A stretch of 15,220 nt of DNA, from contig CAYYGL010000116.1 of the NCBI GenBank assembly GCA_964471235.1, positions 1-15,220 of the forward strand, in the 5' to 3' direction. Positions 7,571 through 15,034 of the stretch are shown here, one piece after another. Numbering within the stretch: the first letter of the stretch is position 1; each line of letters opens with the position of its first letter. A model generated the notes under the pieces. The model saw only the letters and a list, made by a program, of their open reading frames with translations, searched no databases and was not told the DNA's origin. The position numbers were made by a program, and so were the translations under genes. The DNA comes from CAYYGL01 sp964471235. GTDB taxonomy: Bacteria; Calditrichota; Calditrichia; RBG-13-44-9; J075.

Positions 7571-9019
7571 ATGACATCAGAAACAAACTCTATGACTCTT
7601 CAGAATATACCTGCGCTCCGGAAAATCGGTTATGGGGTGGGAAACATTTCCTACTCCCTGGCATACCAGGCATTTGCCACATTCTTCATCTTTTATGCGA
7701 CCACCATTCTGAAACTCCCCCCTTCATTAGCCGGGGTGATGATGGCGATCTCTGCTGCCTGGGATGCGATTACCGATCCGTTGATGGGCTTCATCTCCGA
7801 TAACAGCGAAAGTAAAAAGTTTGGCAGGCGCCATCAGTACATCCTTATGGGTGCGCTGACCATATCTTTATTCTCCTACCTGTTATGGTCAGTCAACCCG
7901 GGTTGGGAGACCATGCTCAAGTTTTGGATTTTGCTGAGCATCGTCATCATCTTCCGCACCGCTCTGACCATCTTTGTGGCGCCTTACAACGCTCTTGGGG
8001 CGGAACTCTCCACCGATTATGACGAGCGCTCTTCCATTCAGGGCTATCGGGCATTGTTTTATATTTTCGGGATGATACTGGCAATTGCCGGGTCCACCAT
8101 GGTATTTTTTCGTTCCACAGCGGAATTTACCCGCGGGCAGTTAAATCCGGCAGCTTATCCGAGAATGGGAACAGCCATTGCCGTCATAGTGCTGTTGACG
8201 GCGGCGGTGACTTATTTTTCTACCAAACGATATATCCCCTCACTGCCCCGACGGAGTGCAGAAATGCGGAAGGAAAAAGCGTCCCTGCGAAGGCTTTTCA
8301 CCGATTTACAGCACTCCCTGCAAAATCACGATTTCCTGATGGTAGGTTTAATGATTTTTATCATTGAAGTGGGTTTCCAACTGGGCATTGCCATTGGGAT
8401 TCATGTAAACACTTACTGCTACCGGCTGACCGGTCCTCAAATAGGGATTCTCGGTTTAACCATCCTGGGAGTCTCTATCCTTTCCCAGCCCTTCTGGGTA
8501 TGGTTTACCAAAAAGTTTGATAAAAAACAGGCGGTGATAGTGGGGATGATTGTGGGATTAATCGGGTTTATCGGGGCGCCCTGGAGCCACATCTGGTGGA
8601 AAGTGTTTCCCATTCAGCCGGAAACCATTGTCTATTCCCTTGGGATTTTTAATATCCTGGCAGGAATCGGGAACGGTGCATTTATGTCAATCCCTTACTC
8701 CATGGTGGCAGATACCGCCGATGCCGAGGAAGTGCGCACCGGCAAACGGGATGAGGGATTGTATTTCGGGATGTACACCTTTGCTTACAAATTAGGCACT
8801 TCCATCAGCATCTTTTCCAGCGGATTTCTTTTATCCGGAATTGGATTTAATCCCGATTTGGTTCAACAGTCACCGGATACCATCTTTAACCTGGCGATGA
8901 TGCCCACATACTTTCTGCTATGCATCTCTCCTTTTGCACTGTATTTTATCAGCAAATACAGGATTACCCGGGAACGGTATCGGGAGATACAGGCGATATT
9001 GCGGGAGCGGAATGAGTAG
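7571..9019 (+). CDS. GPH-family MFS cation symporter (MelB/YicJ-like)
   Basis: A 482-residue inner-membrane protein with about 12 hydrophobic segments. It carries the signature of the glycoside-pentoside-hexuronide:cation symporters (MFS_2): paired acidic residues D65 and D69 in AWDAITDPLMG on helix 2, the loop SDNSESKKFGRRHQYI (residues 76-91), and a duplicate-like loop DTADAEEVRTGKRDEGLYFG in the second half. Family members couple Na+ or H+ entry to import of sugars, uronates or related small molecules. It begins 68 nt after the acylase with no terminator between, so the two are likely co-transcribed. Its substrate may be related to the acylase product, but this is inference from position only. 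The ribosome binding site is weak (AGG at 7566-7568); ATG 7592 is an alternative start that would leave out seven residues. Confidence 0.92.
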   Translation: MTSETNSMTLQNIPALRKIGYGVGNISYSLAYQAFATFFIFYATTILKLPPSLAGVMMAISAAWDAITDPLMGFISDNSESKKFGRRHQYILMGALTISLFSYLLWSVNPGWETMLKFWILLSIVIIFRTALTIFVAPYNALGAELSTDYDERSSIQGYRALFYIFGMILAIAGSTMVFFRSTAEFTRGQLNPAAYPRMGTAIAVIVLLTAAVTYFSTKRYIPSLPRRSAEMRKEKASLRRLFTDLQHSLQNHDFLMVGLMIFIIEVGFQLGIAIGIHVNTYCYRLTGPQIGILGLTILGVSILSQPFWVWFTKKFDKKQAVIVGMIVGLIGFIGAPWSHIWWKVFPIQPETIVYSLGIFNILAGIGNGAFMSIPYSMVADTADAEEVRTGKRDEGLYFGMYTFAYKLGTSISIFSSGFLLSGIGFNPDLVQQSPDTIFNLAMMPTYFLLCISPFALYFISKYRITRERYREIQAILRERNE

Positions 9020-9255
9020 AGAGGTTCTAAGGAGAAACCCGCATCTCAAAATCTGCCGACATGAATAACCCAACATCGCATGGGAGGTAACCAGTGTGTT
9101 CCCGGGGAAGCAGGTTCGAATGTCAAGCAAGCCACGTGTTGAGCACAAGTTCAAAATCTCCCGGATAGGAATTGACGCCCTGCCAATTCATGAGTCGTAA
9201 AACATCTTACCGCAACCCCCAATGTATGGAAGAGGGGCTAATGCGTGTTCTTATC
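9020..9255. other. Non-coding spacer after the GPH symporter
   Basis: No supported gene. There is an imperfect hairpin just after the symporter stop (GGTTCT 9023-9028 with AGAAACC 9033-9039, one bulge) without a T-run, so it is a poor terminator. A tRNA-T-loop-like string near 9110 has no pairing stem. The rest shows no structure or conserved motif that I can recognise. Confidence 0.5.
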
Positions 9256-9284
9256 TTGACTTTTTTTGAGATTCTCCGTATACT
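9256..9284 (+). promoter_or_regulatory. Near-consensus sigma70-like promoter for the coiled-coil gene
   Basis: -35 TTGACT (9256-9261), 17-nt spacer, -10 TATACT (9279-9284): five of six consensus bases in each element. Transcription would start near 9291, only about 15 nt before ATG 9306, which has GAGG at 9297-9300 as ribosome binding site. Confidence 0.68.
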
Positions 9285-9424
9285 TTATAAAAAGCTGAGG
9301 TTTGGATGCCGTTAGTAACGTTGGAAAAGCGTTGCGAGAAAAATTGGGTGATGAGGGAGTGGATTCTTTGATTGACCTGATCCATCAATCCCGGAGCGAT
9401 TAGACAGCGGAAATTCTGGAGATT

Positions 9425-9835
9425 GTGGAAGAAAAGTTCAAACGGCGGTTATCCGAAGAGATGGGCAAACTACGCCAGGAAATGGCAGAAATGAAAGCAG
9501 AGTTGAGTAATAATATTTCGGAAGTGAAAGCGGAATTGAGTGCTAATATCTCGGCAGTGAAAGCAGAGTTGAGTAATAATATTTTGGAAGTGAAAGAGGA
9601 ATTGAGTAATAATATTTCAGAAGTGAAAGAGGAGTTAAACGGCAATATAACGGGACTGGAAACAAAACTGATTAACAGCATGGCAGAGAATAAGGTTGAA
9701 ACGAATGCTCTTATATCCCAATTGAGAACCGAGTTGCATCAGACCAAAGCAGAGTTAATCAAATGGATGTTCATTTTCTGGATTGGGCAGATTGGTGTTA
9801 TCCTTGGGATTTTGTTTACGTTTTTTAAGCGGTAA
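9425..9835 (+). CDS. Remaining open coiled-coil/transmembrane ORF
   Basis: The intact 3' part of the broken gene: 136 residues if started at GTG 9425, with GGAG at 9418-9421 only 3 nt away. ATG 9461 and ATG 9482 are alternatives, also with poorly spaced ribosome binding sites. Residues about 2-100 form a charged amphipathic coiled coil that includes five 11-residue repeats; residues about 112-134 (KWMFIFWIGQIGVILGILF) are a C-terminal transmembrane helix followed by FFKR. It may be translated as a truncated anchored coiled coil, but no start is convincing, so it may be only a remnant. Confidence 0.45.
   Translation: MEEKFKRRLSEEMGKLRQEMAEMKAELSNNISEVKAELSANISAVKAELSNNILEVKEELSNNISEVKEELNGNITGLETKLINSMAENKVETNALISQLRTELHQTKAELIKWMFIFWIGQIGVILGILFTFFKR
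9500..9664 (+). repeat. Five tandem 33-bp (11-residue) coiled-coil repeats
   Basis: Units start at 9500, 9533, 9566, 9599 and 9632 and encode ELSNNISEVKA, ELSANISAVKA, ELSNNILEVKE, ELSNNISEVKE and ELNGNITGLET. DNA identity is high in the first four and lower in the fifth. An 11-residue period is a hendecad, which forms right-handed or nearly straight coiled coils rather than a heptad coil. Near-identical units suggest recent duplication by slippage. Confidence 0.85.
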
Positions 9836-9933
9836 GCGCAGGGACTTGCTCAAAAAACCAGGGTACTAATCAGCATGACCTGGCAGGCCCGTCATCCAAA
9901 AAAATCATTCACCCGGCATTTGAACTGAAACCA

Positions 9934-9950
9934 ACCGGATTCACTCCGGT
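9934..9950. other. Hairpin in the spacer before miaB
   Basis: ACCGGA (9934-9939) and TCCGGT (9945-9950) form a perfect 6-bp stem with a 5-nt loop; a third ACCGGT follows at 9953-9958. There is no T-run directly after the stem (TATATCTATTTTA begins 9 nt later), so it is at best a weak terminator for the upstream gene. Confidence 0.35.
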
Positions 9951-10031
9951 AGACCGGTATATCTATTTTACCAACCTTTCGCATATTTTCCCGGCTGATA
10001 AATTTTACTTTTACCCGCTATAAAGCCTTTG

Positions 10032-10039
10032 TATCTTTG
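10032..10039 (+). promoter_or_regulatory. Bacteroidota-type -7 element (TAnnTTTG) before miaB
   Basis: TATCTTTG, followed by CA, matches the Bacteroidota housekeeping -7 consensus exactly and lies 40 nt before the miaB ATG. The expected -33 TTG/TTTG is only loosely present as TTTTAC near 10003-10008. No good sigma70-like pair is seen here. Confidence 0.42.
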
Positions 10040-10079
10040 CACGGTATTGGATAAAGTGTTAGAATTTGTGTGAAGGAAG

Positions 10080-11408
10080 ATGAAAAAAGTTTATATAGAA
10101 ACCTACGGCTGTCAGATGAATGTCTATGACAGCGAGATTGTAAAGTCGGTGTTGGGCAAGTCCGGGTATGAAATTACGGATTCGGAGACCGAGGCGGATA
10201 TTGTGCTGTTGAACACCTGCTCGGTGCGGGAGAATGCCAATCGCAAGGTGTATAACAGGATTCATAATATTAAACACCGGCAGAACGGCTCGGAAGTGAT
10301 GATCGGCGTATTGGGCTGCATGGCGACCAACTTCCGCAAGCAGCTTCTGGAAAACCCCCGGCTGCCGATTGATTTTATTGCCGGTCCGGACAGCTACAAA
10401 CGCCTGCCGCAGTTGATTGCAGACGTTTCTACGAACGGAACGGATAGCAAAAATTTTGACGTCACCCTGTCTGAATTCGAGACCTACTCGGATGTCTATC
10501 CCACCCAGGGCAGCGGGGTGAATGCCTGGATTGCGGTGATGCGCGGGTGTGATAATTTTTGCACCTTCTGCGTGGTGCCCTATACCCGGGGCAGGGAACG
10601 CAGCCGCGCTCCGGAAAATGTGGTGGATGAGGTGAAACGGCTGGCTGAACAGGGGTTCCGCCAGGTGACCCTGTTGGGACAGAACGTTAATTCTTACCGC
10701 TATGAGGGGAAAGATTTTGCATACCTGTTGGAAAAAATCAGTGAAGTGCCTGGTATTGAACGGATTCGCTTTACCTCGCCCCATCCCAAGGATTTTCCCC
10801 GCAATCTGCTCCGGGTAATTGCCGAAAATCCCAAAGTGTGCAAGCAAATCCATCTTCCCCTTCAGGCTGGCAATGATCGCATTCTGGAAATGATGAACCG
10901 CACCTATTCGCAAAAGGAGTACCTGGAACTGGTGGATGAAATTCGCCGCCTGTGCCCCCGGATGGTGCTGACCACCGATATCATTGTCGGATTTCCCACC
11001 GAAACCGAGGAAGAATTTGAAGACACCGTGAAGGTGATGGAGCAAGTGGAATACGACTCGGCGTTCATCTTTAAATATTCGGAGAGACCGCACACCGTGG
11101 CGCAGCGAAAATTCCCGGATGACGTGCCGGAAGCGGTGAAAACCGAACGGATTGTGCGGCTGAACGAAATCCAGAAAAAACATTCCTACCAAAAGAACCT
11201 GGCACATATCGGAGAGATTCAGGAAGTTTTATTGGAAGAAGAGAGCACCAAAAAATCACCCGATGAGTTCCAGGGGCGCAACGACGGCAACAAGATTGTG
11301 ATTGTGCCCCGGGGAGAATATCATAAGGGGCAATTTGTTCAGGTGCGCATCACTGGTGCGACACCCCATGTGCTGCGGGGGGAAGTGGTGGAAGTGCTGG
11401 GGAAGTGA
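10080..11408 (+). CDS. miaB: tRNA-2-methylthio-N6-dimethylallyladenosine synthase (MiaB)
   Basis: MiaB is a cytosolic radical-SAM methylthiotransferase that adds a methylthio group to N6-isopentenyl-adenosine 37 of tRNAs reading UNN codons. The 442 residues match the family length. The N-terminal UPF0004 domain has the three auxiliary-cluster cysteines C11 (YGCQMN), C47 (LLNTCSVRE) and C80 (LGCMA). The radical-SAM cluster motif is C157-x3-C161-x2-C164 (GCDNFCTFC), followed by PYTRGRERSR. Further family blocks are LLGQNVNSY, SPHPKDF, HLPLQAGND and DIIVGFPTETEEEF. The C-terminal TRAM domain covers about 378-440. The start is supported by the canonical N-terminus MKKVYIETYGCQMN; AAGGAAG at 10073-10079 abuts the ATG, a short spacing. 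A 382-codon ORF on the opposite strand is a shadow. Confidence 0.97.
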   Translation: MKKVYIETYGCQMNVYDSEIVKSVLGKSGYEITDSETEADIVLLNTCSVRENANRKVYNRIHNIKHRQNGSEVMIGVLGCMATNFRKQLLENPRLPIDFIAGPDSYKRLPQLIADVSTNGTDSKNFDVTLSEFETYSDVYPTQGSGVNAWIAVMRGCDNFCTFCVVPYTRGRERSRAPENVVDEVKRLAEQGFRQVTLLGQNVNSYRYEGKDFAYLLEKISEVPGIERIRFTSPHPKDFPRNLLRVIAENPKVCKQIHLPLQAGNDRILEMMNRTYSQKEYLELVDEIRRLCPRMVLTTDIIVGFPTETEEEFEDTVKVMEQVEYDSAFIFKYSERPHTVAQRKFPDDVPEAVKTERIVRLNEIQKKHSYQKNLAHIGEIQEVLLEEESTKKSPDEFQGRNDGNKIVIVPRGEYHKGQFVQVRITGATPHVLRGEVVEVLGK

Positions 11409-11457
11409 GACTGTCTTTGTGATCCATGTTCTGTAGATGAACTCATAGGAGAAGGTA

Positions 11458-13410
11458 ATGAGATCACTCCTGATATTCACAGTTAGCCTGTTGGGTTTCC
11501 TTTTGATAATTCTTCTCCCTTCCTCTTTGCTAAGTCAACCCACCGTAAAACTTGAGTCCCATGTTACCGCAGTCACGGTATATCCGAACCGGGCTTTGAT
11601 ACAGCGGGAGGGAAAAATCACTCTCCGTAAGGGGCAGTATCAGTTAATCGTTCCCGATTTGACCCCGGACCTGCTGGATGGCTCGGTGCGGGTGTCCGGC
11701 AAGGGGGAGCATCGGGTGCGCATCGAGGATGTGAAGGTGGAAACCGTGCACACCGCTGAAATTCAAAATAAAAAAGTAAAGCTCCTGCAAAGCAAGATAG
11801 ATTCCCTACAAAATGAGGTTGATAAGTCCTCCGACCGCATCGATGTGCTGAAGACCCAGCAGGAATTTCTGGAATCCATCAAAACTGAAACGCCCCGGGA
11901 AATCAATAAAGAACTGCTGGTCAAAAAACCAACCATACAGGACTGGCAGAATTTACTCGCCTTTCTTAAAACAAATCTGACCGCAATATTAGCCAAAATC
12001 CGGCAAGAAAAGCTCTTTCAAAAAGAGATAAAAAATAAAATAGATGCCCTGAAAAAAGAAATCCGGCACATTGTCAATGCTGAGCCCAGGCAGTATAAAC
12101 GGATTCTGGTGACGCTCAATTCGGCTGCACCCGGTACAGCTACCGTTCGGATCACCTACATCGTCAACAGTGCGTCCTGGTTCCCGATGTATGACGCCCG
12201 TATTCAATCCGATTCTCGGGAAACGACATTTATCTATTATGGTATGGTACAACAAGCCACGGGTGAAGATTGGAACGATGTTCAACTTGCTTTATCCACC
12301 GCCCAGCCATTAACCACTCCCTCCCTGCCAGAACTGGAACCGCTCTATATCGATGTGGAAGCCCCTAACCCCACGCGGGATGAACTTCAGATATCCTCCC
12401 GGTATGTGAATGTGAGCTATCAGAAAAAAAACAGCCTCCCTGGTGGTTACGGGCTAATTTCCGGCAAAATTATTGATAAGCAAAGCGGTGAAGCATTGCC
12501 CGGTGCCAATGTGACGATTGAAGGAAAGAACCTTGGAAGGGCGACTAATACCAATGGCAGTTTTCAATTTCCCCCCATCCCGGTGGGAAACTATACGCTA
12601 CGGGTTGATTACCTTGGCTACCAGCCGCTGAAGGCACAGGTGCTGGTATTAGATAAAGAGGATGCCCGGTTGACTATCGGTTTAACTCCCAGCGCCATCG
12701 AAGGTACAGGGGAGATATTCGTTGTTGCCGAAAGACCGGCGAAAGAGATGGGCTTTACCTATTCCTTAGCTTCCATTGATAAGAATTTGTTATCCACCAC
12801 CTTTAAAGTGCCTGGAAAAAGCAATATCCCGGCTGACAATACTTCCCATAAGAAAATTATTGCGGTTCACAAACTACCGGTTGCTTTTGAAAATATTGCC
12901 ATCCCCGGCTACGTTGAGAAAGTTTTTCTGAAAGGGAAAGTTGTTAACACCAGCGACTACCCGTTCATTAGCGGGGATGTGAATATTTTCCTGGATGATG
13001 TGTTCGTGAATAAGAGTTTTATTCCCAATTTCGTTCCCAATGATACCATTAATTTATCCGTGGGGATTGATGAACGGATTAAAGTCAGCCGGAAGTTAAT
13101 TAACAAATATACAGAATCCAAAGGCTTGCTGGGGGGAAAGCACAAGATCAAATATGAGTTTGAATTTGCATTATTGAATACGAAACGCATCCCGGTAATC
13201 GTCACCCTGCTGGATCGACTGCCCATTTCCCGAAATGAAAAAATTAAAATCAAGCTGATTGAGCCGTCTAAGGGAACAGTGGAGATTGATTCTCAAAATC
13301 GTATCAAATGGCGGGTCACAGTGCCGCCCGGTGAAACCAAACGACTTCCATTTAAATTTTCCATCGAATTTCCAAAAGATGCCCGGGTGAAAGGGCTGGA
13401 AAGATTTTAG
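11458..13410 (+). CDS. MuiA/DUF4139 family surface protein with inserted TonB-receptor-like N-domain
   Basis: A 650-residue exported protein starting at ATG 11458, with AGGAG at 11447-11451 6 nt upstream. Signal peptide 1-27 (LLSQPT). Residues about 32-100 form the DUF4140 N-terminal domain (VTAVTVYPNRALIQREG). Residues about 102-205 form a coiled coil. The DUF4139 domain begins near 215 (LVTLNSAAPGTATVRITYIVNSASWFPMYDARI runs over about 218-250; GEDWNDVQLALSTAQP 269-284) and resumes near 465 to the end. Between them, at about 333-428, lies a carboxypeptidase-regulatory-like domain (SGKIIDKQSGEALPGAN, DYLGYQ) followed by EIFVVAERP, which resembles the TonB-box region of the receptor at 2462. 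The family is named for a mucoidy inhibitor phenotype; its biochemical role is not established. It lies 49 nt after miaB and is probably co-transcribed with it. Confidence 0.88.
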   Translation: MRSLLIFTVSLLGFLLIILLPSSLLSQPTVKLESHVTAVTVYPNRALIQREGKITLRKGQYQLIVPDLTPDLLDGSVRVSGKGEHRVRIEDVKVETVHTAEIQNKKVKLLQSKIDSLQNEVDKSSDRIDVLKTQQEFLESIKTETPREINKELLVKKPTIQDWQNLLAFLKTNLTAILAKIRQEKLFQKEIKNKIDALKKEIRHIVNAEPRQYKRILVTLNSAAPGTATVRITYIVNSASWFPMYDARIQSDSRETTFIYYGMVQQATGEDWNDVQLALSTAQPLTTPSLPELEPLYIDVEAPNPTRDELQISSRYVNVSYQKKNSLPGGYGLISGKIIDKQSGEALPGANVTIEGKNLGRATNTNGSFQFPPIPVGNYTLRVDYLGYQPLKAQVLVLDKEDARLTIGLTPSAIEGTGEIFVVAERPAKEMGFTYSLASIDKNLLSTTFKVPGKSNIPADNTSHKKIIAVHKLPVAFENIAIPGYVEKVFLKGKVVNTSDYPFISGDVNIFLDDVFVNKSFIPNFVPNDTINLSVGIDERIKVSRKLINKYTESKGLLGGKHKIKYEFEFALLNTKRIPVIVTLLDRLPISRNEKIKIKLIEPSKGTVEIDSQNRIKWRVTVPPGETKRLPFKFSIEFPKDARVKGLERF

Positions 13411-13413
13411 CTT

Positions 13414-13471
13414 CTGCCTGGTCGGGTGAATTCAGTAATAGAGAATCCAGAGCAGGAAAGCGGCCGGGCAG
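13414..13471 (+). other. Long-range inverted repeat just after the MuiA-type stop codon
   Basis: CTGCCTGGTC (13414-13423) can pair in RNA over ten positions with GGCCGGGCAG (13462-13471), including two G-U pairs, across a 38-nt loop. It starts 4 nt after the stop. A second hairpin, GGTGA/TCACC with an inner CAA/TTG, lies at 13485-13505. Neither is followed by a T-run, so they look like 3'-end protecting or folding elements rather than classical terminators. Confidence 0.35.
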
Positions 13472-13614
13472 CCACCTCCCCCCTGGTGAACAATCGTTGC
13501 TCACCTTAGCAAAGAGTTTTGAAAATTCGCCCGGACTGTTTCGCTATCCGGTGCCGGATGTCACATGGAAAGAGGATATTCCGGGACAGGCGGCTCATTT
13601 TGTTTTGATTCGAA

Positions 13615-13643
13615 TTGGAATTGTTAAGAAATTTCGATATATT
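13615..13643 (+). promoter_or_regulatory. Sigma70-like promoter for the NfeD gene
   Basis: -35 TTGGAA (13615-13620), 17-nt spacer, -10 TATATT (13638-13643; five of six consensus bases). Transcription would begin near 13650, about 20 nt before the ATG, leaving just room for AAAGGAG at 13654-13660. This separates the gene from the upstream miaB unit. Confidence 0.55.
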
Positions 13644-13669
13644 TTTCTGCACCAAAGGAGAGTACCTCC

Positions 13670-15034
13670 ATGTTCAGAAAAGCATTCGGTTTTGGCATTC
13701 TGGTATTGATCGGCCTGGGGGTGCCGGTATTTTCTCAAATCTATCATATCGAGATTTCCGGCACTATTGACCTGGGTTTGCCGCCCTACATCGAGCGGGT
13801 GATCAATGAGGCGAAGGAGAATAACGCTCGGGCGGTGCTCCTGGAGGTGAACACCTTTGGCGGCAGGGTGGATGCGGCTACCCAGATCAAGGATTTACTG
13901 TTAAACAGCCCGGTGGAAACAATCGCTTACGTGAATAAGCGTGCCATTAGTGCCGGGGCACTGATTACCCTGTCCTGCAAAACCATCGGTATGGCGCCGG
14001 GCAGTTCCATGGGCGCCGCAACGGTGGTCAACCAGAGCGGCGAGAAAGCGCCGGAGAAAGCGATCTCCTATTTTCGGGCGGAGATGGGCGCCACCGCGGA
14101 AAAATACGGCAGAAACCGAAAAATTGCCGAGGGCATGGTGGATGAGGATGTGGTGGTGGAAGGCCTCTCGGAAAAAGGTAAACTGATCACCCTGACCACC
14201 GAGGATGCCCTGAAATGGGGAATGGCGGATTATGAAGCCCCAACCTTAACCGCTTTTCTGGATAGCCTGGGTTTACAGAATGAACCGCTCATATACACCA
14301 AAATCAGCCTGGCGGAAAAACTTGTTCGGTTCCTGACCGGACCGATTGTCAGTTCCATGCTGATAACCCTGGGTCTGCTGGGCTTGTTTTTCGAGATCAA
14401 ATCCCCGGGATGGGGAGTGCCGGGAACCCTGGGCTTGCTGTTCCTGGCGCTTTTCTTCGGTAGTCATTACCTTATTAACCTGGCAAGTTCACTGGAAATA
14501 ATCCTCTTTTTTGTGGGGGTGGTCCTGCTGCTGTTGGAGATTTTTGTCATCCCCGGGTTTGGAATTGCCGGGGTTGCCGGCATTGTGGCAATATTTGCCA
14601 GCCTGTACATGAGTTTAATCGGCAAATTGGAGCACATCACCGGGGCGGAACTGGGTGGCGCCGCTGTGCAGTTGGGAGCTGCCATCATACTGACTGTCGT
14701 CGGGGGTGGATTCATCATTAAATACGGTCCCCGTACCGGTATCTGGCGAAAAATATCCCTGGAACCGGAAGAAACCCGGGAAGAAGGCTATGTGGCGCAA
14801 AAGGATTACAGCGCTTATGTGGGCAGAGAAGGAATTGCCGTGTCCCCGTTACGCCCGGCGGGCGTCGGCTTGTTTAACAGCGAACGGCTGGATGTGGTAA
14901 CGGAAGGTGAGTTTATTGAAAAAGATACCCCGATTCGAATTATCCGGGTGGAGGGCTACCGGCTGGTGGTTCGGGCTCTGGAAAAAGAAGATAAAAGAAG
15001 TAAAAAGGAAAAGGGGAAAGGGAAAAAAGATTAA
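13670..15034 (+). CDS. Long-form NfeD family membrane serine protease
   Basis: Long NfeD proteins join a ClpP-class Ser/Lys protease to a membrane domain and a soluble OB-fold, and in characterised archaeal homologues cleave the hydrophobic tail of a stomatin partner. ATG 13670 has AAAGGAG 9 nt upstream; 454 aa is the usual length. Signal peptide 1-23 (VFSQ). Protease domain about 24-200: LLEVNTFGGRVDAA (57-70), nucleophile Ser94 in RAISAGALI, GSSMGAA (111-117), and Lys130 in KAPEKAISYF as likely general base. Membrane helices lie at about 226-245, 251-266, 273-294, 298-317 and 332-352. The OB-fold is about 380-436 (YVGREGIAVSPLRPAG, RLDVVTEGEFI). The tail 437-454 is extremely Lys-rich and probably disordered. 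A slipin/stomatin gene, the usual partner, does not start within the 186 nt left in the window. Confidence 0.93.
   Translation: MFRKAFGFGILVLIGLGVPVFSQIYHIEISGTIDLGLPPYIERVINEAKENNARAVLLEVNTFGGRVDAATQIKDLLLNSPVETIAYVNKRAISAGALITLSCKTIGMAPGSSMGAATVVNQSGEKAPEKAISYFRAEMGATAEKYGRNRKIAEGMVDEDVVVEGLSEKGKLITLTTEDALKWGMADYEAPTLTAFLDSLGLQNEPLIYTKISLAEKLVRFLTGPIVSSMLITLGLLGLFFEIKSPGWGVPGTLGLLFLALFFGSHYLINLASSLEIILFFVGVVLLLLEIFVIPGFGIAGVAGIVAIFASLYMSLIGKLEHITGAELGGAAVQLGAAIILTVVGGGFIIKYGPRTGIWRKISLEPEETREEGYVAQKDYSAYVGREGIAVSPLRPAGVGLFNSERLDVVTEGEFIEKDTPIRIIRVEGYRLVVRALEKEDKRSKKEKGKGKKD

Larger units (their letters stand above)
9306..9835 (+). pseudogene. Broken coiled-coil/transmembrane protein gene (frameshift plus in-frame TAG)
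   Basis: The ATG at 9306 has GAGG 5 nt upstream and a strong promoter, but its frame (MPLVTLEKRC...) ends at a TGA after 21 codons. The neighbouring frame from 9311 reads VSNVGKALREKLGDEGVDS, then LIDLIHQSRSD, stops at TAG 9401-9403, and in the same frame continues as TAEILEIVEEKFKRR into the open coiled-coil ORF. One extra G in the GG at 9322-9323 would join the ATG to this frame and give MPLVTLGKALREKLG, so a one-base deletion plus a nonsense mutation explains the data. Intact, it would encode about 176 residues: N-terminal helical segment, coiled coil, C-terminal membrane anchor. Small proteins of this kind (DUF1640-like coiled-coil plus anchor) occur in many FCB genomes; function unknown. 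Sequencing error is an alternative for either lesion. Confidence 0.68.

Noticed and set aside
9100..9135. A GGTTCGAA string resembling a tRNA T-loop
   Set aside because: The flanking bases do not pair into a T-stem, and no acceptor, D or anticodon arm is present.
9401..9403. TAG as programmed read-through or pyrrolysine codon
   Set aside because: No structure or Pyl genes in the window, and the additional frame problem at 9322 is better explained by gene decay or sequencing error.
9500..9664. Tandem repeats as a CRISPR array
   Set aside because: The units are contiguous, in frame and without unique spacers; they are coding coiled-coil repeats.
9400..9681. A 93-codon - strand frame with LLLNSxFTSEI repeats
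   Set aside because: It is the mirror of the 33-bp coiled-coil repeats on the + strand; the + strand version gives a plausible coiled coil with a membrane anchor.
10059..11207. A 382-codon open frame on the - strand opposite miaB
   Set aside because: miaB on the + strand has all family motifs; the antisense frame has a His/Phe-rich composition typical of a shadow and no recognisable domain.
13497..13709. A 70-codon + strand frame overlapping the nfeD start
   Set aside because: TTG start without a ribosome binding site, runs through the nfeD promoter and start, and has no recognisable domain.
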